A stretch of DNA of 40,826 bases. Origin: CAZEAN01 sp964510225 (lineage in GTDB: Bacteria > Planctomycetota > Planctomycetia > Isosphaerales > Isosphaeraceae). The DNA is taken from NCBI GenBank assembly GCA_964510225.1, contig CAZEAN010000053.1, forward strand, positions 1 through 40,826. The letters run 5' to 3'. Each line of letters starts with the position of its first letter. The stretch's first letter is position 1. Under the pieces are notes generated by a model. It was not told the DNA's origin and searched no databases. It saw only the letters and a program-made list of their open reading frames with translations. This document shows positions 9,001 to 15,728 of this stretch, piece by piece. Both the position numbers and the translations under genes were made by a program.

Positions 9001-10265
9001 TGATCCACTAATGCTTGGAGATCGTCACCCGGAGCTGCAGTGATGTGATTTGTAAGATCTGGGGTTGGGGAGCGGAGTCCTAGATCTGTTAGCTCTCCGT
9101 GGAATCGGAGAATCGAGAACGTTCCGTCATCGAAGTTGATTCTGAGAGTAAAATTGGTGTCCTCGTGGTTGCGTTCGGGAGCAAAATTAATCGTTGCAAG
9201 GGAGGTGTTAACCGTGTTTCTTCGCAAAACGAGTTGTCCCGCACCTGGTTCGGTGTGGACAACAGTTCGATCATCAGGATGGTAAACCCAACTCTCACCT
9301 CGTGTAGATCCTGTAAGCGTCGCTGCAACCACACCTCGGTTGGCGGGTAATCCGTCGAGGCCAACTGAAATTGCACCAGGCCCGACTATCTCGTCGAAGC
9401 CCTGGCCGAGCCACTCCGCGACCATCATGTTAGATCGAATTGGCAGCTCGGGTGCTGCTTCGACTTGGAGTCCCGGATCAATCGACTCTGCAGTGACGGC
9501 GACTTGGTCGCTGGTCTGATTGACATATAGTATCGTCAGATCAAGGGAGGAACCTTCTAAATCGATCGGTGACTGCAAATAGAGAAGACCTAACGTCGGG
9601 TCACCAGGGTCACGGACGAGTTCTGCGTTCGCGAGCGCAACCTGGTTCGTTCCCGTAGCCCAGCTAAGTCCAATCGGCCCACCATCTATAAGAATCCGGT
9701 CCACCTCAACTTCTTCCGTCAAGTTCGATAAGGCGATAACGGCATCCTGGATTCCGTCAGGTCCGACGCTCGGCCCCGGACCAACTCGGTCGTCTCCGTT
9801 CTGACCTATCCAGCTTGCAACAGCAGTGGCTTCGGGCATCCGAAGGTCAGGATCTGCTGTGCCACCATCGAGGAAGACCTGTGTTGTCGAGCCGTCGCTG
9901 TACCAGACTCGGACCGAGAATTCACGCCCGACCTCGATTTGGTAAGGCTCGATGAAGAGTGCTGCTTCTGTCGTTCCAGGTTCCTGGACGAAGGCTGCAG
10001 CCCAGGCGTTATTCAGCGATTGGTAGGACCAAAGTCCCCCACCAAAACCTCGGACTTCAAGCGATTCAACACTCAGTTTCGCCGAGAGTCCTTCGAGGGT
10101 AATCTGGATGTCCTGGATCCCGCTTGGACCGGGATCGCTCGAACGACCGACGAGATCGTGTCCATTCTGGCCGACCCAACGGGCAACGAGGCTGCCGTCA
10201 CTGAGCAAGACACGAGGTTCGAGTAACTCGGACGAGGCGATCGCCGAACGCTTCCGATGCGTCAT
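6009..10265 (-). CDS. Giant LEPR-XLL surface protein with W-x-GQ repeats, beta-helix and Ig-like domains
   Basis: 1418 residues. The N-terminus has SSELLEPRVLLSD (11-23), the LEPR-XLL motif of large planctomycetal exported proteins, and is basic before it. Four copies of a roughly 120-residue module follow the pattern W[VIL]xQ..D.VGP.....GxDGIQD..I.L: near 30-145, 152-270, 285-400 and, far downstream, 1200-1325. From about 405 to 880 a right-handed parallel beta-helix is suggested by turns such as IIGNTLKGG, IRDNIAS, VESNRIEG, VSNNTIIGG and LSSNTFIDS, opened by APGDDLQALVDQYDVVELESG, typical of pectate-lyase-like folds. About 930-1190 holds two Ig-like domains (YDDTGVSSTDSLT, TMDPAGNVAES, IDTTRPDR). 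The last 90 residues are basic and low in motifs. It is probably cell-surface or secreted, binding or cleaving polysaccharide; no catalytic site can be assigned. The gene is monocistronic with a long 5' region. Confidence 0.85.
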   Translation of the reverse strand: MTHRKRSAIASSELLEPRVLLSDGSLVARWVGQNGHDLVGRSSDPGPSGIQDIQITLEGLSAKLSVESLEVRGFGGGLWSYQSLNNAWAAAFVQEPGTTEAALFIEPYQIEVGREFSVRVWYSDGSTTQVFLDGGTADPDLRMPEATAVASWIGQNGDDRVGPGPSVGPDGIQDAVIALSNLTEEVEVDRILIDGGPIGLSWATGTNQVALANAELVRDPGDPTLGLLYLQSPIDLEGSSLDLTILYVNQTSDQVAVTAESIDPGLQVEAAPELPIRSNMMVAEWLGQGFDEIVGPGAISVGLDGLPANRGVVAATLTGSTRGESWVYHPDDRTVVHTEPGAGQLVLRRNTVNTSLATINFAPERNHEDTNFTLRINFDDGTFSILRFHGELTDLGLRSPTPDLTNHITAAPGDDLQALVDQYDVVELESGIFELDKPLVLNRPVKLTGTSDSTLLFRQQSDSEPWTAAITIHHGQTTLEGFAIRFASTVEWNSTVSFGPAVIASTITGSTESNQSGTKVGISILGLDLQAPPVQITNDIPSLGVKLIQLVSAESGKIIGNTLKGGTVQLRGGPWEVLENHYRGATPGTFAFEVFAILEPHDLQIRDNIASPEPGSGKTYRFAVLTQGGERINVESNRIEGIGPRDADLIPHPNAPEIILTEAYRVRFEGMPLRLTADGTILQIPEPQGATPQAGDILAILTGPLAGEWRRVDHVIDPATLLLDRPLPDDLPIGVVSVSTGFTDLAIAANEINVRGSSESSPIVLAGAHFGSEVSNNTIIGGAPSRFLSTAAEEPVHWGWTHTPVFGLELSSNTFIDSLGGITVGTQRGDEYKTSVGRVYFQGALTSNDFEWRSDYFVETGTQSNPLGVQLGDVRALDPIESILQSSGNRMTLPPGIDPADPIEVHVATLNGRPIVFETVSIDTSFQEPLGPPGGLRLVSDSGIDSADRLTNDPRLRFDPVVGAIGFEYRVVGRDSSYLPLEPGTFEFDPGQLGDGAVNILVRGVDSLGTPGSEASVSFTLDTTEPIPSSVILYDDTGVSSTDSLTARSSPRFRAMADGSDTLVLFVDQVETDRRTGSGVLKPDRRLDDGEHRFVVLTMDPAGNVAESEPLDITIDTTRPDRVAHLEHLGSGWFQFDGVDDAAYYTYQVLGEASVEIGSRTAFHIPRLPFGTSFVSVRAIDAAGNRASQSLVRAEIQEPSRNWLDQRPGIDFVGPDRDFIRPDGILDLGIALSGLPTDRQIKTVDLQGHGGGRWQFGIEPASHWKVALFQAPGSSVAELYFQPYQFDQGRSYHLRLGFDDGTMVDFFLEGGPVDPTLSSVDVSLPGLSFSIDQALEEPQSLGFDSPSTSITESLRNLFPTETNLNARIEVVALSEPQEENRSNERDQKLESAARPWQLSSWRRLLNQSALKFRGWWPT

Positions 10266-10744
10266 GACTGATATTCCCTGTTGCTCAAGCGTGCGGTGGA
10301 ACTCGCCTGATCCGATCCTGATCGTCTGGCGAATCCGAAGAAGAATCCCTCCCTGGTGTGACCGTAAATCGAAGTCGCGACCTCGATCGAACTCTAACTA
10401 GCGGAATTAGAGTTTAAGCGGACACCATGTCCACTCAACTCTGTGTGATCATCGAAATGTGACAACCAGTAAAGAAAAGGGTTTGTTCAGATCTAACAAA
10501 GCGACGAGTGTAAACAACTTAGTTACCTCGACGATCGATCTGAAGATAAGCCTCAATACTGGTGAGAGAGAAACTCGCAAGTTTCCGATCTCGGAATTTC
10601 ATCTGGACGGAAGCTTAACATGCGGATTCCCGAGAGGTCGGCGATTCCTTGGTTCTGGAGTTTTGCTCATTCGGAGAGGAGGAACGAGGGTGAATCGCTC
10701 GATCCCTCGAGTGTGGTACGGTAATTGTTTGGTCACTCTCTTGA
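10266..10744. other. Divergent intergenic region between the surface protein gene and proC
   Basis: 479 bases between two divergently transcribed genes, so it must hold both promoters. The only structured element I see is the AT-rich inverted repeat at 10390-10414. A 101-codon frame at 10459-10764 overlaps the proC start, has no ribosome binding site, and has a low-quality composition; I do not call it. No RNA gene is recognised. Confidence 0.4.
10390..10414. promoter_or_regulatory. AT-rich inverted repeat upstream of the surface protein gene (possible operator)
   Basis: AACTCTAA and TTAGAGTT form perfect 8-base arms around a 9-base spacer, about 125 bases upstream of the start of the 1418-residue protein. 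The arm spacing suits a dimeric DNA-binding protein. It is not followed by a T-run on either strand, so a terminator is less likely. A regulatory role is inference only. Confidence 0.3.
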
Positions 10745-11635
10745 ATGGCAGCTCAGAATCGTGAGGTGTCTGATTTGATGAAAGCCGGGGGCGAACCGAA
10801 CCAGAAAACGCGATGGGGTTTCCTCGGTGCGGGGAAGATGGCCTCAGCGCTGATCCGAGGGATGATTCGATCGGGGCTGGCGACTCCGGATTCGATTGTT
10901 GCCTCCGATCCAGTCGCTTCGATCCGAGATCAACTCTCGACAGCCACGGGAATCCAAGTCACTCCGGAGAATCTCGAGGTTCTCCGATTGAGTGATGTGG
11001 TCGTGCTGGCGGTCAAACCTCAGATGATTCAGGAGGCAATCGGCTCGATTAGTTCTCAAGGGGCCGCCGACCGACTGCTGGTTTCGATCGCGGCGGGAGT
11101 CCCAATGAGGGATTTGGTCGCCCAGCTCGATCCCCGGGCTCGGGTCGTCCGCGCGATGCCGAATACTCCTGCATTGATTGGGAGTGGGGCCTCGGCCTAC
11201 TGCAATGGCCCTGGCGTCACCGCAAGGGATGAAGCGCTAGTCCGAGATTTGTTGGAGTCGGTTGGGCTCGTGCAAAAGGTCCCGGAGACCTTGATCGATG
11301 CAGTGACGGGTCTCTCGGGGAGTGGTCCGGCTTTTGTCTATGCGATGATCGAGGCAATGTCGGACGGAGGGGTTCACGCTGGGCTCCCTCGGGCGATTGC
11401 AACCGAACTTGCTGCCCAAACGATGCTCGGAGCGGCCCGGATGGTCTTGGAGACCAAAGAACATCCTGGTGCTTTGAAAGACCAGGTGACCAGTCCCAGC
11501 GGGACGACCATTGCTGGGCTCCGTGTCTTAGAAGGCGCGGGGATCCGCGGAGCGCTGATGGAGGCTGTGATCGCGGCGGCGTCACGATCAGCAGCGCTTG
11601 CAAGTTCGGCAATCACTTCCCACAATCGGGATTGA
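10745..11635 (+). CDS. proC: Pyrroline-5-carboxylate reductase
   Basis: About 296 residues. It catalyses the last step of proline synthesis, reducing 1-pyrroline-5-carboxylate with NAD(P)H in the cytoplasm. The N-terminal Rossmann motif is GFLGAGKMASALIRG (about 25-39). SIAAGVP and RAMPNTPALIGSG are the conserved mid-protein motifs. The C-terminal dimerisation domain carries LSGSGPAFVYAMIEA and the family signature DQVTSPSGTTIAGL. The length is normal from about residue 20. The start is uncertain: ATG 10745, GTG 10766 and ATG 10778 are all in frame, and the family start fits any of them. It stands alone on the plus strand. Confidence in the function is high. Confidence 0.95.
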   Translation: MAAQNREVSDLMKAGGEPNQKTRWGFLGAGKMASALIRGMIRSGLATPDSIVASDPVASIRDQLSTATGIQVTPENLEVLRLSDVVVLAVKPQMIQEAIGSISSQGAADRLLVSIAAGVPMRDLVAQLDPRARVVRAMPNTPALIGSGASAYCNGPGVTARDEALVRDLLESVGLVQKVPETLIDAVTGLSGSGPAFVYAMIEAMSDGGVHAGLPRAIATELAAQTMLGAARMVLETKEHPGALKDQVTSPSGTTIAGLRVLEGAGIRGALMEAVIAAASRSAALASSAITSHNRD

Positions 11636-11769
11636 TGTTCTAAGATACTTTTCAGTACGGATACTTCAGGATCGGAGAGTTGGGTTGAAATCACCTCCGG
11701 ATTCGGGTCGGGAGAGATTCAACGATTTCGATGACTGATTCACTTCACCGATCGCCGGCTGACGATTCG

Positions 11770-11799
11770 TTGACGGCATTAAGGTTACTGAGCTAACAT
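11770..11799 (+). promoter_or_regulatory. Possible sigma-70-type promoter for the export operon
   Basis: TTGACG (11770-11775) and TAACAT (11794-11799) are separated by 18 bases, about 80 bases upstream of the ABC permease start. The -35 matches the consensus at five of six positions and the -10 at four of six. This is a visual match only; planctomycete promoters are poorly defined. Confidence 0.3.
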
Positions 11800-11880
11800 T
11801 GAACTAATCGAATGATCATGCCCACTCACTCCCTCCCTTGGCCTCTCCATCCTTCGGCCACCACTTAAATTGGGAGCGCT

Positions 11881-12774
11881 ATGGATATTCAGGCGACTGC
11901 CGGCGGTCTCAAATCCGATCTCTCCGCTTCCCCAATCCGAGAGACGGTTCTGGAAGCACAGCCTGATTGGCGTCCCTTCGCCATTGAAGAATTCCGGCAG
12001 TATCGAGATGTCTTTTATCACATGGTGCTCCGGGCAATCCGAGTCCGCTACGCACAATCAGCGCTTGGGATAGGATGGGCTGTCATCCAGCCATTGGCGA
12101 TGATGCTTATTTTTACCTTGATCTTCGGCAGGGCGCTGGGGATCACGGTTCCTGACAATCAACCCTACGCACTCTTCGCACTCTGTGGTCTGATCCCCTG
12201 GACCTACTTTTCTAATGTATTCCGCGAGGGGAGCACTAGCCTGGTTAGCCTCGCGGAAGTGATGAACAAGGTCTACTTCCCGAGGATGGCAGGTCCGATT
12301 TCGATCGTCACCGCCCGGCTCATTGATCTAACGATTGGCTACTGTCTCCTGGTGGTCGCCTTTCTCTTTAACGGTTTCTTGCCGACCCCTTGGGTAATCC
12401 TGGCGATCCCAGCAATCACAGTCCTGATGATTGCAGCGAGTCTCGGGATCTCATTGCTTTTGTCAGCCTTGGCAATTCAATACCGAGATATTGCCTACAG
12501 CATGACATTTATCGTTCAATTCGTGATGTGGGCGACTCCTGTTGTTTACCCGGCAGTACGGATCATCGACAAGTTGCCAGGAGTAACCTTGTACATCTAT
12601 GGGCTCAATCCGATGGTCGCGGTGATCTCGACTCTTCGGGCCAGTGTCTTCGGGGGTGCGTTCGAGTACCACTGGCCATTGATCATTGAAGCAATCATCG
12701 TGACGATTCTTCTCCTCATTGGTGGCGGTATCTTCTTCCGTCGCTCTGAGCGGCTCTTCGCCGACGTCGGTTGA
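11881..12774 (+). CDS. Polysaccharide/polyol-phosphate export ABC transporter, permease (Wzm-like)
   Basis: 297 residues, ABC-2 type permease. The cytoplasmic N-terminus contains EFRQYRDVFYHMVLRAIRVRYAQSALGIGWAVIQP, the amphipathic helix and first-helix motif typical of Wzm/TagG proteins. Six membrane segments are visible, at about 65-90, 97-115, 140-165, 172-200, 205-225 and 262-282. It forms the inner-membrane channel that exports a lipid-linked glycan such as O-antigen, capsule or a similar polymer. GGGAG just upstream of ATG 11881 supports the start. The matching ATPase follows 171 bases downstream, and a sugar-activation-type gene comes after that, so this is one export operon. The exact glycan cannot be told. 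Confidence 0.88.
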   Translation: MDIQATAGGLKSDLSASPIRETVLEAQPDWRPFAIEEFRQYRDVFYHMVLRAIRVRYAQSALGIGWAVIQPLAMMLIFTLIFGRALGITVPDNQPYALFALCGLIPWTYFSNVFREGSTSLVSLAEVMNKVYFPRMAGPISIVTARLIDLTIGYCLLVVAFLFNGFLPTPWVILAIPAITVLMIAASLGISLLLSALAIQYRDIAYSMTFIVQFVMWATPVVYPAVRIIDKLPGVTLYIYGLNPMVAVISTLRASVFGGAFEYHWPLIIEAIIVTILLLIGGGIFFRRSERLFADVG

Positions 12775-12945
12775 TTTCCATCGCTTCCGAAGCCAGACGC
12801 CAGAACCAGAGGCGATTGGAACGACTCCTGATCGAGACTGTGGTCATTGGCAGGATCGGATGGCTGCTCCAACGACTTGCCTTTGCAGTGGATCAGTCAT
12901 CTCTCTCTTCCATCAATCTTTCTACTCCAGAGCGCTCAGGGTACC

Positions 12946-14316
12946 ATGTCGGACTTCGCCATTTCCGTCGAACATGTAAGCAAGCTTTATCGAATCGGTG
13001 CGGCACAAGAACGTAATGACACGTTGGTGATGGCTGCTGCTTCGATGTTGAGGGCGCCGCTCCGGAATTTTCGGAACTTGCGACGTCTGGATACCATCCG
13101 TGCCGCCGCTGAGGGTCGGGAGGAAAAAGACCTGCTCTGGGCCCTCCGGGATCTGACCTTTCAGATCGAGCGGGGTGAGGCGGTTGGGGTTATCGGTCGG
13201 AATGGCGCAGGTAAGTCGACCCTCTTGAAGATCCTTTCCAAGATCACCTGGCCTTCAGCAGGTCGGGTCCGCCTGCGTGGCCGGGTCGCATCGCTCCTCG
13301 AAGTCGGCACGGGATTCCACCGAGAGCTTACGGGCCGTGAGAATGTCTACCTCAATGGCACGATTCTTGGCATGACCAAGGCCGAGGTCGATAGTAAGTT
13401 TGATGAAATCATTGATTATTCTGGTGTCGCTCGGTTTATCGATACCCCCGTCAAACGATACAGCTCGGGGATGAAAGTCCGGCTGGCATTCGCTGTCGCT
13501 GCTCACCTTGACCCGGAAATCTTGATTGTCGACGAAGTCCTTGCCGTCGGCGATTACGAATTCCAACGGAAGTGTCTCGGCAAAATGAGCGAGGTTGCTT
13601 CCGGTGAGGGGCGGACCGTCCTCTTTGTCAGCCACAACATGGGAATGATGAGGACCCTCTGTACGCGTTGTATTTATCTCAAGGGAGGGCAGATCGTCGC
13701 AGACGGTGAGACCGATGAAGTGATTCGGACCTATGAATCGGATATGATCGCGAGTGCTGATAGTGGAGTTGTGCGATTCGACCGCGACGACTCCTTGCCA
13801 TTGCAGGTCATGGAAGCAGAGCTCTTGGATGCCCAAGGGAACCAAAGCCAACAAATCGAGCAGTTCGAGCCGTCGACGCTTCGATTGGTTTATGAGGTCC
13901 GACAACCTCAATCGGGTCAAATTGTCGGGCTCACGTTGATGCATCAAGGGGCGCGGATCTTTCAGAGCTACGACACCGATGAGACACCCGCACTCCTTGA
14001 GCGTCGCGAGCCTGGTCGTTACGAAGCTCGGATTCCGCTCCCGATGGAACATCTTAAGGGGGGGAGCTATGTTGTCTCGTTGTTTACCCGGTTGGTTAAC
14101 GGCGCGAGATATCGATCTGAAGAGGGCTGCCTGAGCTTTGAAGTTGTCGAAGCCCCGAACGTCTTGGTCAAGAGTTACTCACATAAACGACCGGACTATG
14201 TTGCGATGCCCCTCCGCTGGCAGACGGCTCCTCTAACTGAGTCGAATGGACACTCATCGTCGCCGATCGGCGATCATGTAAATGCAGAGCACACTTCAGG
14301 GACCGTTGATCGCTAA
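12946..14316 (+). CDS. Polysaccharide export ABC transporter, ATP-binding protein with C-terminal glycan-recognition domain (Wzt-like)
   Basis: 456 residues from ATG 12946; an upstream in-frame ATG (12847) is rejected because the family begins at MSDFAISVEHVSKLYRIG. The nucleotide-binding domain covers about 5-260: Walker A GRNGAGKST (84-92), signature YSSGM (172-176), Walker B ILIVDE (192-197) and H-loop VSHNMGMM. The 'GTGFHRELTGRENVYLNG' stretch is characteristic of the Wzt/TagH subfamily. Residues about 285-430 form a beta-rich C-terminal domain, as in Wzt proteins where it binds the end-capped polymer. This implies that the exported glycan carries a terminal modification. It drives export through the permease encoded just upstream. 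Translation probably begins without a strong Shine-Dalgarno sequence (only a CAGGGT nearby). Confidence 0.9.
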   Translation: MSDFAISVEHVSKLYRIGAAQERNDTLVMAAASMLRAPLRNFRNLRRLDTIRAAAEGREEKDLLWALRDLTFQIERGEAVGVIGRNGAGKSTLLKILSKITWPSAGRVRLRGRVASLLEVGTGFHRELTGRENVYLNGTILGMTKAEVDSKFDEIIDYSGVARFIDTPVKRYSSGMKVRLAFAVAAHLDPEILIVDEVLAVGDYEFQRKCLGKMSEVASGEGRTVLFVSHNMGMMRTLCTRCIYLKGGQIVADGETDEVIRTYESDMIASADSGVVRFDRDDSLPLQVMEAELLDAQGNQSQQIEQFEPSTLRLVYEVRQPQSGQIVGLTLMHQGARIFQSYDTDETPALLERREPGRYEARIPLPMEHLKGGSYVVSLFTRLVNGARYRSEEGCLSFEVVEAPNVLVKSYSHKRPDYVAMPLRWQTAPLTESNGHSSSPIGDHVNAEHTSGTVDR

Positions 14317-14357
14317 GAGAACGCTTTGGTCATCCCGACCCGTTTTCTGGCGCTACG

Positions 14358-15548
14358 ATGGATCGTGCCATGCCAGACACAGTTGCACTCATCCTTGAGC
14401 CTGCCGTCGGTGATCCACCGAAGATGCCCGATCACTCGACGGCTTTGACCTGGTCGATCACCAGTGCGCGTCGGGCCAGCTCTGTCCGCGAAGTCATTTA
14501 TCAAGGGACTAATCCCGCTCGGATCGAACTGGCTCAACAGCTCAAGGTGAAGACCCGAACCGTTCCAAAATCTCAGACCCATCAAGCGAAAGAGCATTTC
14601 GCGAGAATCAGAGAGTTCCTCCATTGGTACGCTGAGGAACATGGGGAAGATCAACTTCCGGATCATCTCGCCGTGCTCGCGGAACGACGACCCTTAAGAC
14701 CGTACAATTTGATCGATTCGGCGCTTGCCAAGCTCCGGACGATGCCGGAAGGAATCTACGGGCTCTTTACGGTCTTTGAAGCTCCACGCCGAAGCGAGCC
14801 GATCGATATGCGCTGGGTCGATGGAGTCGCTCCCGATCAGAGCCCCGAATCCGTTCCGATCGTGCTCCGAAGCGACTCGCTCGAACTGTACCGGACCAAG
14901 CAGATCATGGCGAGTGAGCGATCGGAGGCGTTCTGGATCGAAGAGAATATGATCAGGCATTGGATCAACGTCATCTATTGCCTCGATCTTGATGGGCCCC
15001 ACGGTCTGAAGTTGAGCAAGTCGATGCTCGATTCGATTGAGTGCGACCGAATTGAGCGAACCCTCCGGTGGGACCGAGTCAAGCTTTTGGTGCTCGATGT
15101 CGACGGTACCCTGACTCCCGGAACGATTTACTACAGCACTGAGGGGGAGGAACTCAAGCGGTTCCACACCCATGATGGCCACGGGATTGTCATGCTCAAA
15201 GACCGAGGAATTCCAGTGGCGATCATCACCCGAGAGCCGACCGGATTTACCTCTGCAAGAGCCCGAAAGCTTGGGATCGAAGAGGTCGGCCTTGGGATCC
15301 GGGATAAGGGGCCCGCACTCCGCAGCGTCTGTGAGCGTTTTGGGGTTACACTTGATGAAGTGGCCTACGTTGGCGATGACGTCGGTGACCTCCCCGCGAT
15401 GGAACTGGTTGCTAATGCGGGTGGCATCGCCTGTGCGGTCGCTGATGCTCGTCCTGAAATCATTGCAATCAGCAATTATCAGTGTGATCGGCCTGGCGGC
15501 TTTGGTGCTGTCCGGGACGTCTGTGATCGTATTCTGGCTGCGCTCTAA
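14358..15548 (+). CDS. Fusion of a degenerate CMP-sugar-synthetase-like domain and a KdsC-like HAD phosphatase
   Basis: 396 residues. The C-terminal part (about 240-396) is a HAD phosphatase of the KdsC type: nucleophile DVDGTLTPG (D247, D249), the ITRE threonine near 291, K317 in DKGPAL and GDDVGD (339-344). KdsC-type enzymes remove phosphate from 8- or 9-carbon acidic sugar phosphates such as KDO-8-P or neuraminate-9-P. The N-terminal 230 residues align in outline with acylneuraminate/KDO cytidylyltransferases (ERRPLRPYNLIDSALAKL resembles 'L.PTSPLR....ID.A...'; GLFTVFEAP resembles the following strand). They lack the N-terminal PARGGSKG-type nucleotide loop, having EPAVGDPPKMP instead. Fusions of these two activities are known; here only the phosphatase half looks active. 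It lies 41 bases after the exporter ATPase, which suggests a role in an acidic sugar of the exported glycan. Confidence 0.7.
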   Translation: MDRAMPDTVALILEPAVGDPPKMPDHSTALTWSITSARRASSVREVIYQGTNPARIELAQQLKVKTRTVPKSQTHQAKEHFARIREFLHWYAEEHGEDQLPDHLAVLAERRPLRPYNLIDSALAKLRTMPEGIYGLFTVFEAPRRSEPIDMRWVDGVAPDQSPESVPIVLRSDSLELYRTKQIMASERSEAFWIEENMIRHWINVIYCLDLDGPHGLKLSKSMLDSIECDRIERTLRWDRVKLLVLDVDGTLTPGTIYYSTEGEELKRFHTHDGHGIVMLKDRGIPVAIITREPTGFTSARARKLGIEEVGLGIRDKGPALRSVCERFGVTLDEVAYVGDDVGDLPAMELVANAGGIACAVADARPEIIAISNYQCDRPGGFGAVRDVCDRILAAL

Positions 15549-15728
15549 GTATCGCCTTATTTTGCTTTGAGATGCTTTGAGTGCACGACACGACCGGCTT
15601 TGACAGCATGATCGAATTCGATTATCGTTCCAGAATCTTGACTTGCGGCGACTGAGTGCTCTCTCCTGAGATCACCAGATCGCATGGAAAGCGACCCTGC
15701 GCCCGACCATAAGATAGGACGTCAATCT

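Noticed and set aside
10459..10764. 101-codon frame upstream of proC
   Set aside because: No ribosome binding site, overlaps the proC start, and no recognisable protein features.
13255..14052. 265-codon minus-strand frame opposite the exporter ATPase
   Set aside because: It is a shadow of the ATPase gene; no start signal and no family resemblance.
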